Below are positions 24,765 through 34,192 of a stretch of DNA of 52,588 bases, in pieces. Position 1 is the first letter of the stretch. Each line of letters opens with the position of its first letter. The notes under the pieces were generated by a model. It searched no databases. It was not told the origin of the DNA and saw only the letters and a program-made list of their open reading frames with translations. The position numbers and the translations under genes were made by a program. Source of the stretch: Planctomycetota bacterium (GTDB taxonomy: Bacteria; Planctomycetota; UBA8108; UBA1146); assembly GCA_018694835.1 (NCBI GenBank), contig JABHOG010000019.1, forward strand, positions 1 through 52,588, written 5' to 3'.

Positions 24765-26297
24765 ATGGCGTTCCGCTTACTTTCTGGGGATCTGTTCGGG
24801 ATCGAGGGGCGGGAGGTGGAGGTCGAGGTCGACCTGATCCCAGCGCTCTCCTCCTTTGTCATCAGTGGTTTACCCGGCAAGGGGATTCGCGAGGCGAGGG
24901 AGCGGATCCGCTCGGCGCTGGAAAACTCCGGCTTTCGCTATCCAGATCGACATCGAATCGTCATCAACTTGGCTCCTGCATCCTGGAACAAGGACGGAGC
25001 CACCTTCGATCTCCCCATCGCCATCTCGATCCTCGCCGCAAGTGGCCAAATCGAGCCGGAGTTCCTTGCTGGGTGGGCGGTGCTGGGAGAATTGGCTCTC
25101 GATGGTCGAGTCCGATCGGTGGCGGGCTGCCTGGGAATCATCGCCAGGTTACGCCGGTCCACGGCACGATCGGTGATGGTTCCTGCGTCCAATCACTCGC
25201 TGGCGAGTTCCGTGGAAGGGATCGAAGTGGTGGGAGTATCGACCTTGCAGCAGGCGCTCGAGGTGCTCCGCGGTGCACGTACCGATCCACCTGCAGCGAA
25301 TCCCGGCGAAGCGATCGATCCCGATGAGACCTTTCAAGATCTTGCCGATGTGCGGGGGCATGCGCAGGCGCGACGGGTGCTGGAGATTGCCGCCACAGGC
25401 GAGCACTCGCTTCTGATGGTCGGGCCCCCCGGTTCGGGAAAGAGCTTTCTCGCCCGACGATTGCCAGGACTGCTACCACCGCTCGATCGCAACCAACAGG
25501 TCGAGGTGACTCAGATTCACGAAGTTTGTGGGGATGTCGGGCGCCAACAACTGGTGGCGAGTCGACCCTTCCGTGCACCTCATCATAGTGTCAGTTGGGC
25601 GGGACTGATCGGTGGCGGCTCACCACCGGTTCCAGGAGAAGTGACGCGGGCCCATCATGGGGTTCTCTTCCTCGATGAGTTTCCCGAACTGGCGCGGCGA
25701 TCACTGGAGGCGTTGAGGGAGCCGCTGGAAGAGGGGGCCGTAACCATCTCTCGCTCGGGGTGGAGCCGCAAGTTCCCCTCTCGATTCCTGTTGATTGCGG
25801 CGATGAATCCGTGTCCCTGTGGCCATGCAATGGCTCGTGGAGCGCAGCGATGTCGATGTTCCAACGCGACTCTGGCCCACTATCGTGCGCGGATCTCGGG
25901 ACCGATTCTCGATCGTGTCGATCTTCACATCCAGATCGAGCCGATCTCTGGTCGGCAACTACTCGATCCACCAGATGGTTCGCTCGAATCGAGTTCAGTG
26001 GTGCGTGCTCGAATCGAGCAGACCCGGCTGAGAGCCCGGGATCGAGGTCAGCAGGGACCCAATAGAGACCTGGAATGGTCCGATCATCGACGCTGGGCAC
26101 CGCTCTCCGGGGAAGCACGTCAACTGTTGCTGGATGGGCAGCAACAAGGTGACATTTCGACCCGGGGTCTGACTCGGTGGCTCCGATTGGCCAGAACCAT
26201 AGCGGATATGAGGTCGGGGGAGCAGATCGAAAGCGTCGATCTACTCGAGGCTCTGACGCTGAGGACCCCATCTTCGTCGCTGGTCTCGTTGGCGTAG
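24765..26297 (+). CDS. comM: YifB/ComM-family Mg-chelatase-like AAA+ ATPase
   Basis: A 510-aa protein with the full ComM layout. An N-terminal Lon-protease-like S5 fold domain (residues 1 to about 170, with VISGLPGKGIREARER and INLAPASWNKDGATFDLPIA) precedes an AAA+ domain with Walker A GPPGSGKS (220-227) and Walker B FLDEFPEL. RPFRAPHHSVSWAGLIGGG and NPCPCGH are highly characteristic, and a C-terminal helical domain follows. ComM is a hexameric helicase that aids branch migration during natural transformation. Type IV pilus genes in the same window fit a DNA-uptake link, although ComM is also widespread in non-competent species. Confidence 0.95.
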   Translation: MAFRLLSGDLFGIEGREVEVEVDLIPALSSFVISGLPGKGIREARERIRSALENSGFRYPDRHRIVINLAPASWNKDGATFDLPIAISILAASGQIEPEFLAGWAVLGELALDGRVRSVAGCLGIIARLRRSTARSVMVPASNHSLASSVEGIEVVGVSTLQQALEVLRGARTDPPAANPGEAIDPDETFQDLADVRGHAQARRVLEIAATGEHSLLMVGPPGSGKSFLARRLPGLLPPLDRNQQVEVTQIHEVCGDVGRQQLVASRPFRAPHHSVSWAGLIGGGSPPVPGEVTRAHHGVLFLDEFPELARRSLEALREPLEEGAVTISRSGWSRKFPSRFLLIAAMNPCPCGHAMARGAQRCRCSNATLAHYRARISGPILDRVDLHIQIEPISGRQLLDPPDGSLESSSVVRARIEQTRLRARDRGQQGPNRDLEWSDHRRWAPLSGEARQLLLDGQQQGDISTRGLTRWLRLARTIADMRSGEQIESVDLLEALTLRTPSSSLVSLA

Positions 26298-26368
26298 GGG
26301 CGTTGAAATCGCTATCCTGTCGAGCGGGAGACGCGGCCTCCGCTTCCGGGGTCGACGAAAGGTACCCG

Positions 26369-27544
26369 ATGAAGACAGATCAGCCGATCACTACAGATCG
26401 CACCGAATCGGTGCCAGCAGTGGCTCACGATGCGTCATCAGTCCCGTCGGACCTCTCGAAGGGGCCGCAGGTCGCTCCACTCCATATCGGCTCGCTGTCG
26501 CTAGCCACCCCGATCTTGCAGGCTCCCATCGCTGGCTTTACCGATCTGGTCTTTCGTCGCATCGTCCGTGAACTGGGGGGGTGTGGACTGATGTATACCG
26601 AGATGGTCTCGGCGGGAGGCTGGGTACGAGGCAACATTCCTCCCGAAAGACTGGTTGGAGTGGCGGATGAACCGGGGCCACTCGGGGTTCAACTGTGGGA
26701 TCGAGAGCCGCAAATGGTCGAGGAAGCGGCGCGCCGCCTGGTCGATTTCGGTGTCTCCGTCATCGATCTGAACTTCGGTTGTCCGAAGAAGAGAATCATG
26801 GGCAAGCAGGGAGCGGGTGCCCAGTTACTACGAGACCCTTCGACCATCTCGAGGATGATCGAAGCCACCATTCGAGGTGCCGGTGAGATCCCCGTCACGG
26901 CAAAGATTCGACTGGGACCCAACCCTGACGAGATCACATCTCTCGAGGTGGCACACGCGGCGGAATCTGCGGGAGCCGCAGCATTGACGGTTCATGGTCG
27001 AACAGCCAAGGACGGATACGGCATTCCGGTCAACCACTTACGGATCGCCGAGGTGGTGGAAGCGGTGTCGATTCCGGTGATCGCCAACGGTGATGTGGTC
27101 GATGCTGCCAGCGCATTGGAGGCCTTCGAGAACACAGGAGCCGCCGGTGTGATGGTGGCCCGACGCTGTCTCAGCGCTCCCTGGGTGTTTCGCGAGATCG
27201 CAGCGGCTCTGCGGGGAGATCCGATTCCTCCCCAGCCCACTCTGCTCGAGCAGAGAGAGCAGTTGCTCCGACATCATGCTCAGCTGGTCGAGATGCACGG
27301 AGATCCATTTGGCACCATCCTGATGCGGAAGTTTGCGGCTCGTTACCTGACGGGAGTCCGCGGTGCCAAGAGTTTTCGTGCCGAGGTGACCATCGCTGCG
27401 AATGCAGCAGAATTTTGTCGCATCGTCGAGCAGTTGTTCCCGGTAGCCGAAGATACCGAACGTCATGAACAGCATCCGCAAGCGGAAGACGCCGAATTGA
27501 CCGAACCGGAGTGCCACTCCGATGGCGCGGAGCAGTCTCGGTGA
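26369..27544 (+). CDS. dusB: tRNA-dihydrouridine synthase
   Basis: A 391-aa flavoenzyme reducing uridine to dihydrouridine in tRNA D-loops. Characteristic segments are LQAPIAGFTD, MVSAGGW, the catalytic Cys138 in DLNFGCPKKRIMGKQGAGAQLL (quoted residues 134-155 in part), TVHGRTAKDGY and IPVIANGDV. Residues 1-35 and the acidic C-terminal 30 residues are extensions outside the TIM barrel. Motif details fit the DusB branch best. ATG 26369 has GAAAGG upstream. The stop overlaps the next gene by GTGA. Confidence 0.92.
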   Translation: MKTDQPITTDRTESVPAVAHDASSVPSDLSKGPQVAPLHIGSLSLATPILQAPIAGFTDLVFRRIVRELGGCGLMYTEMVSAGGWVRGNIPPERLVGVADEPGPLGVQLWDREPQMVEEAARRLVDFGVSVIDLNFGCPKKRIMGKQGAGAQLLRDPSTISRMIEATIRGAGEIPVTAKIRLGPNPDEITSLEVAHAAESAGAAALTVHGRTAKDGYGIPVNHLRIAEVVEAVSIPVIANGDVVDAASALEAFENTGAAGVMVARRCLSAPWVFREIAAALRGDPIPPQPTLLEQREQLLRHHAQLVEMHGDPFGTILMRKFAARYLTGVRGAKSFRAEVTIAANAAEFCRIVEQLFPVAEDTERHEQHPQAEDAELTEPECHSDGAEQSR

Positions 27545-28902
27545 GATTGGTCATCGCCATTACCGTTGGAATGCGGCACAAGGATTTGCCGAACTTCTCA
27601 TCACTGGCTTCCATCATCGAGCAGGGATCCGTTTCATTCTTGACTCCTCCCTTGCCGGCAGTCACCTGCGCCTCTCAAGCGACATTCCTGACCGGTAAAG
27701 ATGCGAGCGCTCATGGGATTGTCGGGAACGGCTGGTTCCACCGCGATACTCGGGAAGTCCGTTTCTGGTTACAACCGAGAGATCTGATCGAATCCCCGAC
27801 CTTCATCGATCAACTTCGACAGCAGGGGCTGACCGTCGCCAATCTATTCTGGTGGTTCAACATGGGCAGTGGTGCGGACTGGAGTCTCACCCCTCGTCCT
27901 GAATATCCGGCAGATGGACGCAAGATCCCCTCGGTCTATGGAGAACCACCCGAACTACCCGTCGAGATGCAAAAAGAACTGGGTCGGTTTCCCCTGTTCG
28001 ATTTCTGGGGGCCGCGAGCCGGGATCCCATCGACACGCTGGATCGTCGACTCTGCCATCTCGATGATCGAGCAAAAGGATCCAGATGTTCTGATGGTCTA
28101 CTTGCCTCATCTTGATTACGACGACCAGAGGTACGGCGCAGATTCGCCGCAGGGACAACGATCGAGGCAGCAACTGGATGTGGAGCTGAATCGTCTCGTG
28201 GAAGCGAGTCGCAGCCGTGGCGCCGACTGGATGGTGCTCTCAGAATATGGAGTGGAAGATGTCACTCGGCCAATATTTCCCAATCGGCTATTGGCACGGT
28301 CCGGAGATCTTCAGGTGCAAAGTACCGGACACGGGGATCTACTGGATGTCCATCGCAGTCGAGCCTTCGCAGTATGTGACCATCAACTCGCCCATGTTCA
28401 TCTCTCTGCCGACGCCAATGCCACCGCAGTGATCGATCGGCTGCAGCGACTCGAAGGAGTCGAGAGAGTTCTTTCCGGGGAGCAACGCCAGTCGGTGGGG
28501 TTGGGGCACTCCAGGGCCGGAGATCTGATTCTGCTGGCGGAACCCGGTTGCTGGTTTGCTTATCCGTGGTGGCAGGATGAGGCACTGGCCCCCGATTTTG
28601 CACGCACCGTGGATATCCATCGCAAGCCCGGATACGACCCTGCGGAGTTGTTTGTCGATCCAGCCTTGCGCTGGCCGGCACTGAAGATCGGCTGGCGTCT
28701 GCTACAGAAGAAACTGGGAATGCGAGCATTACTCGACGTGATCTCGACCGATCCTTCGATGGTGAGAGGGAGTCATGGTCGTCTTCCTTCCCGGCCTGAA
28801 CTGGGTCCCGTGATGGTGAGATCGTGGCCGAGCCGGAAACCATCCATCGATGCGATGGATGTTCATGACGAAATTCTGGAACTGCTGAGGGAAGGCGAGT
28901 AA
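27541..28902 (+). CDS. Alkaline-phosphatase-superfamily phosphodiesterase/nucleotide pyrophosphatase
   Basis: A 453-aa protein of the type I phosphodiesterase/NPP fold. The nucleophile is probably Thr42 in PAVTCASQATFLTG, and HGIVGNGWFHRD, LFWWFNMGSGADWS, PADGRKIPS, VYLPHLDYDDQ and DHQLAHVHL are conserved landmarks. Two metal-site positions are unusual: no Asp in the first strand (VIAITVGM) and SEYG where many relatives have SDHG. I believe both occur in a known subgroup, so this need not be an inactive copy. GTG 27541 overlaps the dus stop, which implies coupling, but no functional link to tRNA modification is evident. Confidence 0.8.
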   Translation: MRLVIAITVGMRHKDLPNFSSLASIIEQGSVSFLTPPLPAVTCASQATFLTGKDASAHGIVGNGWFHRDTREVRFWLQPRDLIESPTFIDQLRQQGLTVANLFWWFNMGSGADWSLTPRPEYPADGRKIPSVYGEPPELPVEMQKELGRFPLFDFWGPRAGIPSTRWIVDSAISMIEQKDPDVLMVYLPHLDYDDQRYGADSPQGQRSRQQLDVELNRLVEASRSRGADWMVLSEYGVEDVTRPIFPNRLLARSGDLQVQSTGHGDLLDVHRSRAFAVCDHQLAHVHLSADANATAVIDRLQRLEGVERVLSGEQRQSVGLGHSRAGDLILLAEPGCWFAYPWWQDEALAPDFARTVDIHRKPGYDPAELFVDPALRWPALKIGWRLLQKKLGMRALLDVISTDPSMVRGSHGRLPSRPELGPVMVRSWPSRKPSIDAMDVHDEILELLREGE

Positions 28903-28906
28903 GTCG

Positions 28907-29635
28907 ATGCTCGACATTCAATGGATCCATGATCCCAATGCCTGGATCGCTCTGGGCACACTGACCCTGATGGAAATCGTCCTGGGCATCGACAACATCA
29001 TCTTCATCGCAGTACTGGCAGGAAAACTACCAGAGAAGAAGAGAGATTCTGCCCGGAAATTGGGCCTGCTGATCGCCATGGGAACTCGGATTCTACTGCT
29101 CTTCTCCATCTCATGGCTGCTGGAGTTGGTCGGACCTCTCTTCACCATCTTTGACCACTCAATTTCTGGGAAAGATCTGATCCTGATTGGAGGCGGGTTG
29201 TTCCTACTCTGGAAATCGACTCGTGAAATCCACGATAAGATCGAAGGAAATGAGCAGAAAGAGAAGGGGCCGGTTGCCCAGGTCAGTTTCATGTCGGTGC
29301 TGCTGCAGATCGCAATTCTCGATGTGGTGTTCAGTCTCGATTCAGTGATCACCGCCGTGGGGATGGCAGAATCTTTGACCGTGATGGTGATCGCTGTGGT
29401 GCTTTCGGTGATCGTGATGCTGATCTTCAGCGGATTTGTATCGCGTTTCGTCGAGAAGCATCCGACGGTGAAGGTACTGGCGTTGTCCTTCCTGATGCTG
29501 ATCGGATTTGCGCTAGTGGCTGAGGGGTGGCACCTGGATATCCCGAAGGGGTACATTTACTTTGCGATGGGATTCTCAGCTTTTGTCGAGGTGCTCAACC
29601 TACAGATCTTCAAGCGAGGAAGAAAATCAAACTGA
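28907..29635 (+). CDS. TerC-family membrane protein
   Basis: A 242-aa protein with about seven membrane helices. The two signature acidic motifs are present: EIVLGIDNIIFIAV near residue 23 and DVVFSLDSVITAVGM near residue 140. Family members export manganese (Alx/MeeF-like) or confer tellurite resistance; metal export is the more likely role here. It begins four bases after the phosphodiesterase stop and ends seven bases from the convergent dinB stop. GGGAAGG lies slightly far (about 12 bases) before ATG 28907. Confidence 0.9.
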   Translation: MLDIQWIHDPNAWIALGTLTLMEIVLGIDNIIFIAVLAGKLPEKKRDSARKLGLLIAMGTRILLLFSISWLLELVGPLFTIFDHSISGKDLILIGGGLFLLWKSTREIHDKIEGNEQKEKGPVAQVSFMSVLLQIAILDVVFSLDSVITAVGMAESLTVMVIAVVLSVIVMLIFSGFVSRFVEKHPTVKVLALSFLMLIGFALVAEGWHLDIPKGYIYFAMGFSAFVEVLNLQIFKRGRKSN

Positions 29636-29642
29636 TCGGTAG

Positions 29643-30893
29643 TCAGCCGCCAGTTGGATCATCCAGTTGTTTCGAATCAGCCGTGGTTGAATCTTCGGGC
29701 GGCTTGGAGAGTAGTTTTCCTCGCTCCAATCCCGCTCCTCCTTCGATCCGGCGCGATCGGTCGAGTAGTTGAGAGACTACTTGTTGGCGATGGGCTGCGG
29801 CTCGATCTTCGAATAGGCCGGGTTGGAGTGGCGACGACTGCGGAATCAGATTGCCTGTTCCCAGGCCCAGCAGTCGAATTCCCTCGCCTTCCAGTTCCAC
29901 TTCTGCCAGCAGCGATCTGGCCGTCTCGAACAGAGGGCCCGGTTCCTGGGTGGGGATTTGGAGGGTGAGGCTGCGACTCATCGTCCTGAAAGAACCAGTT
30001 CTGACCTTGAGTCGAACGGTTCGGGCACGCAAGTTTTCATCGCGCAAACTGCGAGCCACCTCCTCGGCCGCTTCCCTGAGAAAACCATCGCTCGCGGATC
30101 CACGGGCGATGTCGATTTGAAATGTACATTCTCGGGAAATGGATCGAGATCCTCGTTCGGTGGAAATGGATCGGTTGTCCTCGCCGTGAGCGAGTTGCCA
30201 CAGATGATGTCCAGAAGACTCACCCAGATGGCGTACCAGAAGTTCACGACCCGCTCGGCGCAGATGTCGTATCTCTCGGAGACCGATGTGGTGTAGAGCA
30301 TCGCGAGTTCGAGGACCGACTCCCCAGATCTTTTCGACCGGGAGCGGGTCGAGTAACTGTTGGATCCGGTCGGGATCCACCACCGTCAATCCGTCCGGTT
30401 TTTGTAGATCGCTGGCGAGTTTGGCAAGAAACTTGTTGGGTGCGACGCCGACACTGATGGTGAGTCCTCCGGTGACCTGGTGAACACGCTGTCGCAACTG
30501 ACGAGCGATCGTCACGGCACCGCCGAAGAGCCGTAATGATCCCTCGATCCCCAGAAATGCCTCATCGAGGGAAAGGGGCTCCACCTCAGGAGTGAACTGC
30601 TCGAACACTCCCATCACCTGGCGTGAGACTTGCTGATAGCGTGCGCCGCGAGGGGAGCGCCAGATTCCCTCAGGACAGCGCCTCATCGCCTCGACCGAGG
30701 GCAAGGCGGAGTGAACTCCACACTTTCTGGCCTCGTAGGACGCGGTCGAAACCACCCCTCTGGGCCCGGGATGCCCGATGATCAGCGGCTTTCCAGCGAG
30801 AGAAGGGTCATCGAGGATCTCCACCGCAGCAAAGAACGCGTCCATGTCGGCATGGATGAAGATGAGTCTGGAATCGTTGTCGAATTGGTCCAA
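29643..30893 (-). CDS. dinB: DNA polymerase IV (Y-family translesion polymerase)
   Basis: A 416-aa polymerase. The catalytic acidic residues are in place: Asp16 in HADMDAFFAAVE and Asp110-Glu111 in PLSLDEAFL. SYEARKCGVHSALP (fingers), ISVGVAPNKFLAKLASDLQKPDG and the thumb WGVGPRT are typical. A little-finger domain and a tail with QPGLFED, possibly a clamp-binding peptide (QxxLF-like), complete it. The start is TTG 30893, with GGAAGGA eight to nine bases upstream; no ATG precedes the HADMD motif at suitable distance. It is divergent from thrS. Confidence 0.95.
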   Translation of the reverse strand: MDQFDNDSRLIFIHADMDAFFAAVEILDDPSLAGKPLIIGHPGPRGVVSTASYEARKCGVHSALPSVEAMRRCPEGIWRSPRGARYQQVSRQVMGVFEQFTPEVEPLSLDEAFLGIEGSLRLFGGAVTIARQLRQRVHQVTGGLTISVGVAPNKFLAKLASDLQKPDGLTVVDPDRIQQLLDPLPVEKIWGVGPRTRDALHHIGLREIRHLRRAGRELLVRHLGESSGHHLWQLAHGEDNRSISTERGSRSISRECTFQIDIARGSASDGFLREAAEEVARSLRDENLRARTVRLKVRTGSFRTMSRSLTLQIPTQEPGPLFETARSLLAEVELEGEGIRLLGLGTGNLIPQSSPLQPGLFEDRAAAHRQQVVSQLLDRSRRIEGGAGLERGKLLSKPPEDSTTADSKQLDDPTGG

Positions 30894-30956
30894 CCCGCTG
30901 ATCCTTCCATCCCTGCCCTGCTCCGATGGTCATCTATTCACGCTTCCGGTCAAGAT

Positions 30957-30971
30957 CCTGTTTTGAACAGG
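30957..30971. promoter_or_regulatory. Palindrome CCTGTT-TTG-AACAGG between dinB and thrS (candidate SOS operator)
   Basis: This perfect 6-3-6 palindrome lies 64-78 bases before dinB and about 59 before thrS. On the dinB strand it is followed four bases later by TTGACC, a plausible -35. LexA sites differ among phyla, and this does not match the E. coli or Bacillus box, so the assignment is inference from position and symmetry. Confidence 0.35.
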
Positions 30972-31029
30972 GTAGGTCTGATGGCGAATCGGAGAACTGA
31001 TGGCTAGAATGCGCCCGGAAGGAAGGCCC

Positions 31030-33093
31030 ATGCCCCGGATCACCCTCCCGGACGGAAGTCATCGAGACTACGACGCTCCGGTCGACGGAAATCAGATTGC
31101 TGGAGATATTGGCGAACGCCTGCTCAAGGCCTCGATCGGTCTACAGGTGGACGGAGAACTCAAAGACCTCGGGCACGTCATCGAGGGTGATGCTGAAGTT
31201 TCGATCATCACCTCCGGTCACAAGAAGGAAGAACCCGCCGCAGAAGCATTACAACTGGTACGTCATTCCTGTGCTCACGTAATGGCTGAAGCGATCGAGA
31301 ATACCTTCCCTGGTGCGCAACTGGTGTACGGTCCGCCGACCGACCAGGGGTTTTACTACGACATCCGTTTTCCCGAAAATCGCCCCATCAGTAGCGAAGA
31401 TTTTCCCGCCATCGAAAAACGAATGGCGGAGATCATCGCAGAGGATCGGCCCTTCCGGCGCTACCAACTCGATTGCGATGAAGGCATCGAGAAACTGCGC
31501 AAGGAGGGGAGTAAGTACAAGATCGACAATGCCGAAAGAGCAATAGAAGCGGGGTCCGATCAACTCAGCTGGTATGTCACCGGCGAGGTGGGATCGGATT
31601 GGGAGGACCTATGCAAGGGTTCGCACCTGCCGAGCACCGGTCGTATCGGAGCCTTCAAGTTGTTGAGCGTGGCCAGTTCCTACTGGCACGGAGATGCCGA
31701 CAGCGACAGTCTGACCCGGGTCTATGGCACCGCATTCTGTCATTCCGCCCAGTTGAAACGCCATCTGGATCGACTGGAAGAAGCTCGCCGCCGCGATCAT
31801 CGAGTCATCGGCAAGAAACAGAATCTGTTTCGGATCGATGAAGCGGTCGGTCAGGGGCTGGTGTTGTGGCAACCCAACGGGGCGGTGGTTCGTAGGGAAC
31901 TGGAAGAGTTCATTCGCAGTCACCTGATCGCTGCTGGCTACGACATGGTCTATACCCCTCATGTCGGAAAACTGGACCTGTATCGCACCAGCGGTCACTT
32001 TCCATATTATCGAGAAAGCCAATTTCCTCCGCTGATCTCTTCCGATTTCCTCGCTGCGGTTTCCGAAGAGGGGTGCTCCTGTGCGGAGCTTTCTCATCGA
32101 ATTGGTGAGGGAGATGTGGATGGCTTCATGTTGAAGCCGATGAATTGTCCGCATCACATCAAAATCTATGCGGCGGAGGCTCGCTCCTACAGGGATCTAC
32201 CCGTTCGTCTGGCAGAATTCGGAACCGTGTATCGCTGGGAGCAGTCGGGCGAGCTCAATGGATTGACCCGTGTAAGAGGATTTACCCAGGACGATGCTCA
32301 TATCTTCTGTACAGAGGATCAGGTGGCGGATGAAATCATCGGCTGTCTGAGTCTGGTGAAATTGGTGCTCTCGACACTCGGCCTGGATGACTACCGGGTT
32401 CGTGTAGGGCTGCGGGATGGTGATTCTTCCAAGTACACCGGAGATCCTGCGCACTGGGATCTGGCGGAGGAAGCGTGTCGTCAGGCGGCCTCGACATTGG
32501 GGGTCCCCTTCGTCGAAGAGGTGGGAGAGGCAGCATTCTACGGTCCCAAGATCGATTTCGTGGTCAAGGATTCCATCGGACGAGAATGGCAGTTGGGAAC
32601 GGTTCAGGTCGACTACAACTTACCGGTCCGATTCGATCTCAGTTACACCGGAGCGGACAACGCTTCGCACCGGCCGGTGATGGTGCACCGCGCACCCTTC
32701 GGCAGCATGGAGCGATTTATCGGGATTCTCATCGAGCACTTCGAGGGTGCATTCCCGACCTGGCTCTCGCCGGAGCAGGTGCGAGTCCTCTCCATCTCGG
32801 AGAAACATGTCGAGTACGCACGTAGCGTCGTCGCTGGCCTCGTGTCCGAGGGAATCCGCGCGACCCTCGATGATTCAGACGATCGAATCAATTCCAAGAT
32901 CAAGGTCGGAGCAGATGAACGAATCCCCTACCTGCTGGTGGTGGGAGGGCGCGACGAGGAGGCCGGCACCGTTTCGGTTCGCCAGCGAGGGATTGGCGAT
33001 CGTGGGGCGGTGGCCTTCGATCAGTTCGTCGCAGAATTGGTCGAAGAAGTTCGCCAGCGTCAACTGCCGGCCGTCGCAAAGGAGAATGACTGA
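31030..33093 (+). CDS. thrS: Threonyl-tRNA synthetase
   Basis: A 687-aa class II synthetase charging tRNA-Thr. The order is TGS domain (1-62), SAD editing domain (about 65-235; HSCAHVMAEA and the C-x3-H site CKGSH), catalytic core (250-550; zinc ligand Cys373 in MNCPHH, motif 2 VYRWEQSGELNGLTRVRGFTQDD in part) and C-terminal anticodon-binding domain. ATG 31030 follows GGAAGGAAGG and gives the usual start MPRITLPDG. ATG 31000, with GGAG upstream, would add ten residues. No T-box or upstream hairpin array is evident. Confidence 0.96.
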   Translation: MPRITLPDGSHRDYDAPVDGNQIAGDIGERLLKASIGLQVDGELKDLGHVIEGDAEVSIITSGHKKEEPAAEALQLVRHSCAHVMAEAIENTFPGAQLVYGPPTDQGFYYDIRFPENRPISSEDFPAIEKRMAEIIAEDRPFRRYQLDCDEGIEKLRKEGSKYKIDNAERAIEAGSDQLSWYVTGEVGSDWEDLCKGSHLPSTGRIGAFKLLSVASSYWHGDADSDSLTRVYGTAFCHSAQLKRHLDRLEEARRRDHRVIGKKQNLFRIDEAVGQGLVLWQPNGAVVRRELEEFIRSHLIAAGYDMVYTPHVGKLDLYRTSGHFPYYRESQFPPLISSDFLAAVSEEGCSCAELSHRIGEGDVDGFMLKPMNCPHHIKIYAAEARSYRDLPVRLAEFGTVYRWEQSGELNGLTRVRGFTQDDAHIFCTEDQVADEIIGCLSLVKLVLSTLGLDDYRVRVGLRDGDSSKYTGDPAHWDLAEEACRQAASTLGVPFVEEVGEAAFYGPKIDFVVKDSIGREWQLGTVQVDYNLPVRFDLSYTGADNASHRPVMVHRAPFGSMERFIGILIEHFEGAFPTWLSPEQVRVLSISEKHVEYARSVVAGLVSEGIRATLDDSDDRINSKIKVGADERIPYLLVVGGRDEEAGTVSVRQRGIGDRGAVAFDQFVAELVEEVRQRQLPAVAKEND

Positions 33094-33209
33094 TGCTGTT
33101 TGCGGTCAGTCTAGGAGAGTTCTTCCTACTGGTGCTTTGCATCCTGATGGTGGTGGTCTTTCCCAGCGTGGTAGCGTGGATCGCTCGTCGTGATGGAGAA
33201 GACCGTTGA
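33093..33209 (+). CDS. 38-aa single-pass membrane peptide between thrS and asd
   Basis: A small ORF: a hydrophobic segment (FFLLVLCILMVVVFPSVVAW) followed by a charged tail ARRDGEDR, giving one membrane helix with a positive cytoplasmic end. AAAGGAG lies eight bases before ATG 33093, and the A of the ATG is the last base of the thrS stop. Its own stop overlaps the TTG start of asd (TTGA), so it sits exactly coupled between two genes. That tight fit and the good ribosome site argue that it is translated. It resembles no family I can name. Confidence 0.6.
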   Translation: MLFAVSLGEFFLLVLCILMVVVFPSVVAWIARRDGEDR

Positions 33210-34192
33210 AGGTGGCAGTGGTCGGTGCCACCGGCGTGGTGGGCCAGGAAATGCTGCGCCTGCTGGAGAGTTCTCCACTGGGTGACTCTGCTCCTCGTTT
33301 GCTCGCATCGGCACGCAGTGCCGGGACGCAGATCCGCTGGAGAGATGAGGAACTGACGGTAGAGTTGCTCGACCATGATACCGTTCTCGACGATCTCGAC
33401 GTGGCTCTGATGGCGGCCGGATCGGAAACAGCCAGGAAATGGGCTCCCCATTTCGTCGCGGCTGGAGTGGCAGTGGTCGATAACTCATCGGCCTATCGCC
33501 TCGATGACGAAGTGGCACTGGTGGTGCCAGAGGTGAACCCCGAGGCGATGCCACGAGGGCCAGCCATCATCGCCAATCCGAATTGCTCGACCATCATCTT
33601 GTTGCTGGCATTAAAACCTCTGATGCATCTGGCCCCTAGTCGAGTGATCGCCGATACCTATCAGGCGGTCAGTGGAGCGGGGCGGGCTGGACTCGAAGCT
33701 CTCGAACGAGAAACTACGGGGGGTGAATTTCGAATCGATGACCCCTTCCCGTTCCCGATTCACGGCAACCTGTTTCCCTCCATAGGGGAGGTGGGAGCCG
33801 ATGGAGTGACGGTGGAAGAACGCAAGATGCTGGACGAATCCCGCAAGATTCTCGGCGAAGACTCTTTCGTCGTGCAGGGTACGTGTGTCCGGGTTCCAGT
33901 CGCTCGGTGTCACTCGATCGCAGTGACGTTGCTCTTTCGAAATGACGATCCAGCGAGACTCTCTGCGGCCCTCGATGCTTTGCGCCAGGCACCGGGCTTG
34001 ATCCTCGAGGAAGACCCTCAGGCACCACCGACCCCGGGTCGCCTCTCCGGCGTACATGAAGTGTCGGTGGGTCGAGTTCGAGCTCCGTCGAGCGACGCTC
34101 TACAACTGTGGGTGGTGGGGGATCAGGTACTCAAGGGTGCAGCACTCAACACCGTGCAGATTGCCGAGTTGTGGAGCGCAGAAAACGGATGA
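33206..34192 (+). CDS. asd: Aspartate-semialdehyde dehydrogenase
   Basis: A 328-aa NADP-dependent enzyme converting aspartyl phosphate to the semialdehyde, a branch point to lysine/diaminopimelate, threonine and methionine. The nucleotide loop VGATGVVGQEM is at residues 6-16, the catalytic Cys127 lies in NPNCSTI, and QAVSGAGRAG and the RVPVARCHS segment with its active-site His are present. The TTG start at 33206 is preceded by GGAG and overlaps the stop of the 38-aa peptide. It ends in an ATGA overlap with truA. Confidence 0.95.
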   Translation: MKVAVVGATGVVGQEMLRLLESSPLGDSAPRLLASARSAGTQIRWRDEELTVELLDHDTVLDDLDVALMAAGSETARKWAPHFVAAGVAVVDNSSAYRLDDEVALVVPEVNPEAMPRGPAIIANPNCSTIILLLALKPLMHLAPSRVIADTYQAVSGAGRAGLEALERETTGGEFRIDDPFPFPIHGNLFPSIGEVGADGVTVEERKMLDESRKILGEDSFVVQGTCVRVPVARCHSIAVTLLFRNDDPARLSAALDALRQAPGLILEEDPQAPPTPGRLSGVHEVSVGRVRAPSSDALQLWVVGDQVLKGAALNTVQIAELWSAENG

